Of a DNA stretch of 64,000 nucleotides, positions 60,744 to 64,000 are shown piece by piece (position 1 is the first letter of the stretch; each line of letters opens with the position of its first letter). The stretch lies in the NCBI RefSeq assembly GCF_014649815.1, contig NZ_BMTT01000008.1, forward strand, positions 1-64,000, written 5' to 3'. Source of the stretch: Streptomyces mutabilis (lineage in GTDB: Bacteria > Actinomycetota > Actinomycetes > Streptomycetales > Streptomycetaceae). The notes below the pieces were generated by a model, which saw only the letters and a list, made by a program, of their open reading frames with translations, did no database searches and had not been told where the DNA came from. A program made the translations under genes and the position numbers.

Positions 60744-61940
60744 ATGGCCCTACGACTCCCCCGCCCGCGGCGCTTCGACGTGTACGCCGCGTCGGCCGGT
60801 CTGCTCGGCGGCCTGTCGCTGTGGGGAATCGGTCTGGGCGTGCGGCCCGGCGACGACCCGATCGTGCTGTTCGACGGCCGCTGGCCGCTGCTGGTCCCGC
60901 TCGCCGTCATGGCGGGATGCGAGGTGCTGCGCCGGGCCGCGCCGCTCACCGGCCTGCTCATCGGCACGGCCGCCCTGGTCACGGACACCCTCACGCAGGG
61001 CAGTCTGGTCACGCTGATCATGTACACCGATCTGATGTACGCCGCCGTGCTGTACGGTTCGCCCGCCTCGGCCCGCCGCATCCCGTGGATCACCGGGCTG
61101 CTGACGGTGGCCGCGACCCTGGTGCCGTTCGCGGTGTTGCGGGTGCCCGAGGCACTGCTCATCGGTGTCGCCGTCGGCGTGGTGTCCTTCGCGCCCGCCT
61201 CCACCGGGCTGATCGTGCGCAACCACCGCGAGGCCGCCGACGCCGCACTGCTGCGGGCCGAGCAGACCGCGCTGCTCGCGGAGATGGACCGGGTGCAGGC
61301 GGTGACCGCGGAACGCGCCCGCATGGCCCGCGAACTGCACGACATGGTCGCCAACCACCTGTCCGCGATCGCCATCCACTCCACGGCCGCCCTCTCCCTG
61401 GACGACCCGGCGACCACCCGGCAGGCGCTCGGCGTCATCCGCGAGAACAGCGTCGAGGGACTGGCCGAGATGCGCCGGCTGATCGGCATCCTGCGGGACG
61501 ACGGCGGGGACGGCGAGCCGGCCGCCGCCCCCACCCTCGACGGCCTCGGCGCGCTGGTCGAGGGCGCCCGCGCCAACGGCCTCGACGTCGTCCTGGAGGC
61601 GGCACACGGGGAGGGCCTGCCCGCGCCGGTCGAACTGGCGGCGTACCGGATCGTCCAGGAATCCCTCACCAACGCGCTGAAGCACGCCGCGAAGGGCACG
61701 GTACGCGTGACGCTCGACCGCCACGACGGGGTCCTGCACGTGAGGGTGACCAGCCCCTACGGTGGCCGGGAACTCCCCCGCGCCCCCGGCTCGGGGGCCG
61801 GTCTGGTGGGTATGCGCGAGCGGGCGGCGCTGCTGCACGGCACCTTCGCGGCCGGGCCGGTCGCGGGCCCCGCCCCGACGGGCGGCAAGATCTGGGCCGT
61901 ACGCGCCACGCTGCCCCTGACCGAAGGAGAACCCGCATGA
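60744..61940 (+). CDS. Sensor histidine kinase, NarL-partner type
   Basis: A 398-residue kinase. About four to five membrane helices fill residues 14-160, a coil follows (165-195), then HisKA_3 with His199 in MARELHDMVANHLSAI and an HATPase with QESLTNALKHAAKG and GSGAGLVGMRERAALL. The acceptor His-Asp pair is characteristic of this class. ATG at 60744 is preferred; GTG at 60729, behind GGGGGG, is an alternative adding five residues. The stop overlaps the regulator start (ATGA). The signal is unknown; the sensor is membrane-embedded, with no large external domain. Confidence 0.88.
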   Translation: MALRLPRPRRFDVYAASAGLLGGLSLWGIGLGVRPGDDPIVLFDGRWPLLVPLAVMAGCEVLRRAAPLTGLLIGTAALVTDTLTQGSLVTLIMYTDLMYAAVLYGSPASARRIPWITGLLTVAATLVPFAVLRVPEALLIGVAVGVVSFAPASTGLIVRNHREAADAALLRAEQTALLAEMDRVQAVTAERARMARELHDMVANHLSAIAIHSTAALSLDDPATTRQALGVIRENSVEGLAEMRRLIGILRDDGGDGEPAAAPTLDGLGALVEGARANGLDVVLEAAHGEGLPAPVELAAYRIVQESLTNALKHAAKGTVRVTLDRHDGVLHVRVTSPYGGRELPRAPGSGAGLVGMRERAALLHGTFAAGPVAGPAPTGGKIWAVRATLPLTEGEPA

Positions 61941-62578
61941 TCCGCGTCCTGGTCGCCGAGGACCAGTCCGCCGTCCGGGCCGGACTGGTGCTGATCCTGG
62001 GCAGCGCACCGGACATCGAGGTGGTCGGGGAGGCCGCGGACGGCGAGCAGGCGGTGGCGCTGGCCCGGGAGCTGCGCCCGGACGTGGTGCTGATGGACGT
62101 CCAGATGCCGCGACTGGACGGGGTGTCGGCGACCCGGCTAGTGGTCGCCGAGGAGCTCGCCGACGTACTGGTGCTGACCACGTTCGACCTGGACGAGTAC
62201 GTCTTCGGGGCACTGCGGGCGGGCGCCGCCGGCTTCCTGCTGAAGAACACGGAGGCGAAGGACCTCCTCGCGGCGGTGCGCACGGTGGCGGACGGCGACG
62301 GGATCGTCGCCCCGGCCGTCACCCGGCGGCTGATCGCCGAGTTCGCCGCCAGGACGGTGCGGGAGCCGGCTGCCGCACCGGCGGCGTTGGAGAACCTGAC
62401 CCGACGGGAGCGCGAGGTGTTGTCCTGTCTCGGCGAGGGGCTGTCCAACGCCGCGATCGCCGCCCGCCTGGACATGGCCGAGGCGACGGTGAAGACGCAT
62501 GTCAGCCGACTGCTGCGGAAGCTGGAGCTGCGCAGTCGGGTGCAAGCGGCGGTCCTGGCCCAGGAGTTGGGTCTCTAG
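61937..62578 (+). CDS. Response regulator, NarL/LuxR family
   Basis: A 213-residue regulator. The receiver has AEDQ acids, phospho-acceptor Asp54 (VVLMDVQMPRLDG) and Lys near 104 (LLKNTEAKDLL). The LuxR-type HTH is LTRREREVLSCLGEGLSNAAIAARLDMAEATVKTHVSRLLRKL. The ATG at 61937 overlaps the kinase stop. It is followed by a terminator shared with the convergent secreted-peptide gene. The targets are not evident; the nearest genes downstream are the secreted peptides. Confidence 0.92.
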   Translation: MIRVLVAEDQSAVRAGLVLILGSAPDIEVVGEAADGEQAVALARELRPDVVLMDVQMPRLDGVSATRLVVAEELADVLVLTTFDLDEYVFGALRAGAAGFLLKNTEAKDLLAAVRTVADGDGIVAPAVTRRLIAEFAARTVREPAAAPAALENLTRREREVLSCLGEGLSNAAIAARLDMAEATVKTHVSRLLRKLELRSRVQAAVLAQELGL

Positions 62579-62630
62579 GGCAACAGGCCTCCAGGACCGG
62601 CCGACGGGGAGGCTCAGGGCATAAAAAAGA

Positions 62631-62654
62631 GGCCCCCGAAGTGAAACGGGGGCC
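62631..62654 (-). terminator. Terminator of the minus-strand peptide gene
   Basis: GGCCCCCG (62631-62638) pairs with 62647-62654 around an 8-base loop. On the minus strand it is followed by a six-T run (from 62629 down), a near-classic intrinsic terminator. It may also act on the plus-strand regulator gene. Confidence 0.85.
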
Positions 62655-62738
62655 GCTCGGAAGACAAGCGCCCAGCACCTCTGGGCCCCGGGCCGGGAAG
62701 CCGTCAGCGACGGCTCGCCCGGCCACCGGCCGCGGGTA

Positions 62739-63023
62739 CTAGTCCTTCTTCAGGAAGAAGGTGGCCTCGGCGCTGTTGTCCTCTTCCTCCACGATGTGGA
62801 GTTCCTTCTTCTCCTCCTCCTTGGTGTTCTCGGAGCAGTCGATGTTGTTGTTGTCCGACCCCAGGATCACCGGGTTGATGACCTCGACGTTGTCGCAGCT
62901 GAGCACCTGCGAGGTGTTGTCGAACTTCGTGTTGTCGTCGTCGGCGGCAGCGGCCGTGCCGGCGGCACCGCCGGCCATGACCAGCGCGGTGACGGTGCAG
63001 GCGATCGCCTTCTTGAGAGCCAT
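62739..63023 (-). CDS. Secreted twin-cysteine peptide with charged tail (paralogue 1)
   Basis: A 94-residue exported protein. A signal peptide (n-region ALKKA, then a hydrophobic Ala/Val stretch) likely ends after ...GTAAAA before DDDN. The mature segment includes SQVLSC...IDCSEN with exactly 19 residues between the cysteines and Asn/Val/Ile-rich sequence between (NVEVINPVILGSDNNN). The tail of about 35 residues is strongly charged (KEEEKKELHIVEEED). ATG at 63023 follows AAAGGAA. Two paralogues occur at 63382 and 63799. The size, export and paired cysteines recall chaplins and rodlins, but clear homology is not visible to me. Confidence 0.82.
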   Translation of the reverse strand: MALKKAIACTVTALVMAGGAAGTAAAADDDNTKFDNTSQVLSCDNVEVINPVILGSDNNNIDCSENTKEEEKKELHIVEEEDNSAEATFFLKKD

Positions 63024-63381
63024 GCGGATTCCTTTTGTGTGGGGTGAGTGAAAACCGATTACACACGTCCGTTGACGGGCCTCGCGCAATCGGCGGTTGC
63101 GCCGGGCTCGAACGATGCACAGCCGCACTTGGCTGCGCTTTCCGAGCGGCTACCAATGCAACGAATCCATACCCCGGGCGTTCTGCTCCAACGGAGTGAA
63201 TTGCGCATTCTGATCCCCGGGGGAGGCATCCCTCCTCAGCCCATCGGGCTACCAGGGGTCGCGTTTCTTCGCCTTCGCCTGCACGCTCAGTATTGTTCGG
63301 TGGCAGGCAACTGCGACCGATGAGGACTTCTTGTCACACGCAGGTGCGCAACCCCCGCCCCGACTCAGACAGGACCAAGGA
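63024..63381. other. 358-base divergent intergenic region between peptide genes
   Basis: Between the minus-strand paralogue 1 and the plus-strand paralogue 2. It is less GC-rich than most of the window and should hold both promoters. Short open frames have no good ribosome site. I see no clear promoter hexamers or dyads that I would assign. Confidence 0.5.
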
Positions 63382-63615
63382 ATGTTGAGCACTCGTCTGG
63401 CCGTTCTCACCCTGTGCGCGGCGCCCTTGGCGGCACTGCAGGCCGGAACCGCTCAAGCGACGGAAGCACCCGCGACGTTCGTGAACAACACCCAGATCCT
63501 TTCCTGCGTGAACATCGAAGTCCTCGAGCTTCCGATCGCGTCGATTTCAGGCACGACCATCGACTGTTCCGATCATCGTGAAGAAGCGATGACCGCGTCC
63601 GGGACTCACAAATAG
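63382..63615 (+). CDS. Secreted twin-cysteine peptide (paralogue 2, divergent)
   Basis: A 77-residue exported protein: a signal peptide (MLSTRLAVLTLCAAPLAAL) ending near AQATEA, then FVNNTQILSC...TIDCSDH. Again 19 residues separate the cysteines (VNIEVLELPIASISGTTID). It keeps the pattern [NQ][IV]LSC.N.EV and IDCS of the other two, but the signal peptide differs and the tail is short and without the Lys/Glu run. ATG at 63382 follows ACCAAGGA. It lies between the two close paralogues, on the same strand as paralogue 3. Function unknown. Confidence 0.75.
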   Translation: MLSTRLAVLTLCAAPLAALQAGTAQATEAPATFVNNTQILSCVNIEVLELPIASISGTTIDCSDHREEAMTASGTHK

Positions 63616-63798
63616 CGACTTCACTCCGTCGGAGCAACACCCACCCGACCACGGCTTCGTTCTTCGAGTAGCCGCGTCGGACAGTGCTGCCAGAGTAAGA
63701 AATAGCAGCCGTAAGACGCGTTCACCGCCGAGCGCGGGCGATGCTCTCAGCGATTCGCCTGCCTCTGGTTCGACAGACCCCCACAGGAGGAAACCCGC

Positions 63799-64000
63799 AT
63801 GGCTCTCAAGAAGGCAATCGCCTGCACCGTCACCGCGCTGGTCATGGCCGGCGGTGCTGTCGGCACGGCCGCTGCCGCCGACGACGACAACGCGAAGTTC
63901 GAGAACAACTCGCAGGTCCTCAGCTGCACGAACCTCGAAGTGGTCAACATCCTGCTCCTGGGGTCGGACAACACCAACATCGACTGCTCCGAGAACACCA
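63799..64000 (+). CDS. Secreted twin-cysteine peptide (paralogue 3, partial at window edge)
   Basis: The first 67 codons of a third paralogue, running off the window. Its signal peptide is nearly identical to that of paralogue 1. The mature part keeps SQVLSC and NIDCSEN with 19 residues between cysteines (TNLEVVNILLLGSDNTNID). AGGAGG sits 7 bases before ATG 63799. The DNA is also close to paralogue 1 in inverted orientation, indicating recent duplication. The tail beyond ENT is outside the window. Confidence 0.82.
   Translation, partial: MALKKAIACTVTALVMAGGAVGTAAAADDDNAKFENNSQVLSCTNLEVVNILLLGSDNTNIDCSENT

Overview
The window is very high-GC DNA with third-position GC codon bias, many GTG starts, frequent ATGA/GTGA stop-start overlaps and several apparently leaderless genes. 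Together with Scy and FilP (mycelial tip cytoskeleton), the TreS-maltokinase-GlgB cluster and NucS, this points to a Streptomyces chromosome, core rather than arm. From memory, the gene order and the 1326-residue Scy length match the Streptomyces coelicolor/lividans type. No database was consulted. I see no insertion sequence, prophage, CRISPR array, tRNA or rRNA.

Layout. 1-4248 (+): end of trehalose synthase, maltokinase and branching enzyme (GlgE-type alpha-glucan metabolism). 4245-8876 (-): HelD-like RNA polymerase recycling ATPase, a MerR-thioredoxin operon and the dicarboxylate carrier DctA. 9031-11423 (+): the CitA/DcuS-type two-component pair probably controlling dctA. 11530-14730 (+): a carbohydrate ABC importer without its own ATPase, with a DasR-like operator in its promoter. 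14829-21631: an XRE regulator, then phosphofructokinase (-) divergent from pta-ackA (+) and pyruvate kinase (+). 21728-24449 (-): a cell-envelope module of a stalked surface protein, a DUF6114 membrane protein and a DUF6230 secreted protein. 25104-29588: thioredoxin-TPR chaperone, TetR regulator, a 911-base apparently decayed stretch, and the isobutyryl-CoA mutase large subunit. 29682-31300 (-): two DUF3817 membrane proteins, a MarR regulator and a thiamine-binding-like protein. 31471-33534 (+): three tandem AIM24 genes. 33636-37112: a MarR regulator, an OmpR-type two-component system and a divergent PepSY protein.

37268-40101: MeaB-type GTPase, thiolase and methylmalonyl-CoA epimerase. 40307-45429 (+): scy and filP. 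45525-49513 (+): two duplicated ABC-2 exporters. 49521-52556: a zinc-ribbon-like protein, a luciferase-like monooxygenase, an SCO5389-family protein and the mismatch endonuclease NucS. 52653-57746 (-): a STAND-like NTPase with an exported acidic Ser/Pro tail, a STAS protein, 3-hydroxybutyryl-CoA dehydrogenase and a TetR regulator. 57828-59377 (+): DrrAB-like exporter. 59391-62578: PduO-type cobalamin adenosyltransferase, a membrane protein and a NarL-type two-component system. 62739-64000: three paralogous secreted peptides with two cysteines at fixed spacing.

Themes. Central carbon and overflow metabolism (glycogen/trehalose, PFK, Pta-AckA, Pyk) sit near acyl-CoA/adenosylcobalamin functions (IcmA, MeaB, Mce, thiolase, Hbd, PduO). 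The least explained parts are the twin-cysteine secreted peptides at the right end, the DUF6230/DUF6114/stalk module, the AIM24 triplet, and several precise dyad or direct-repeat operators.
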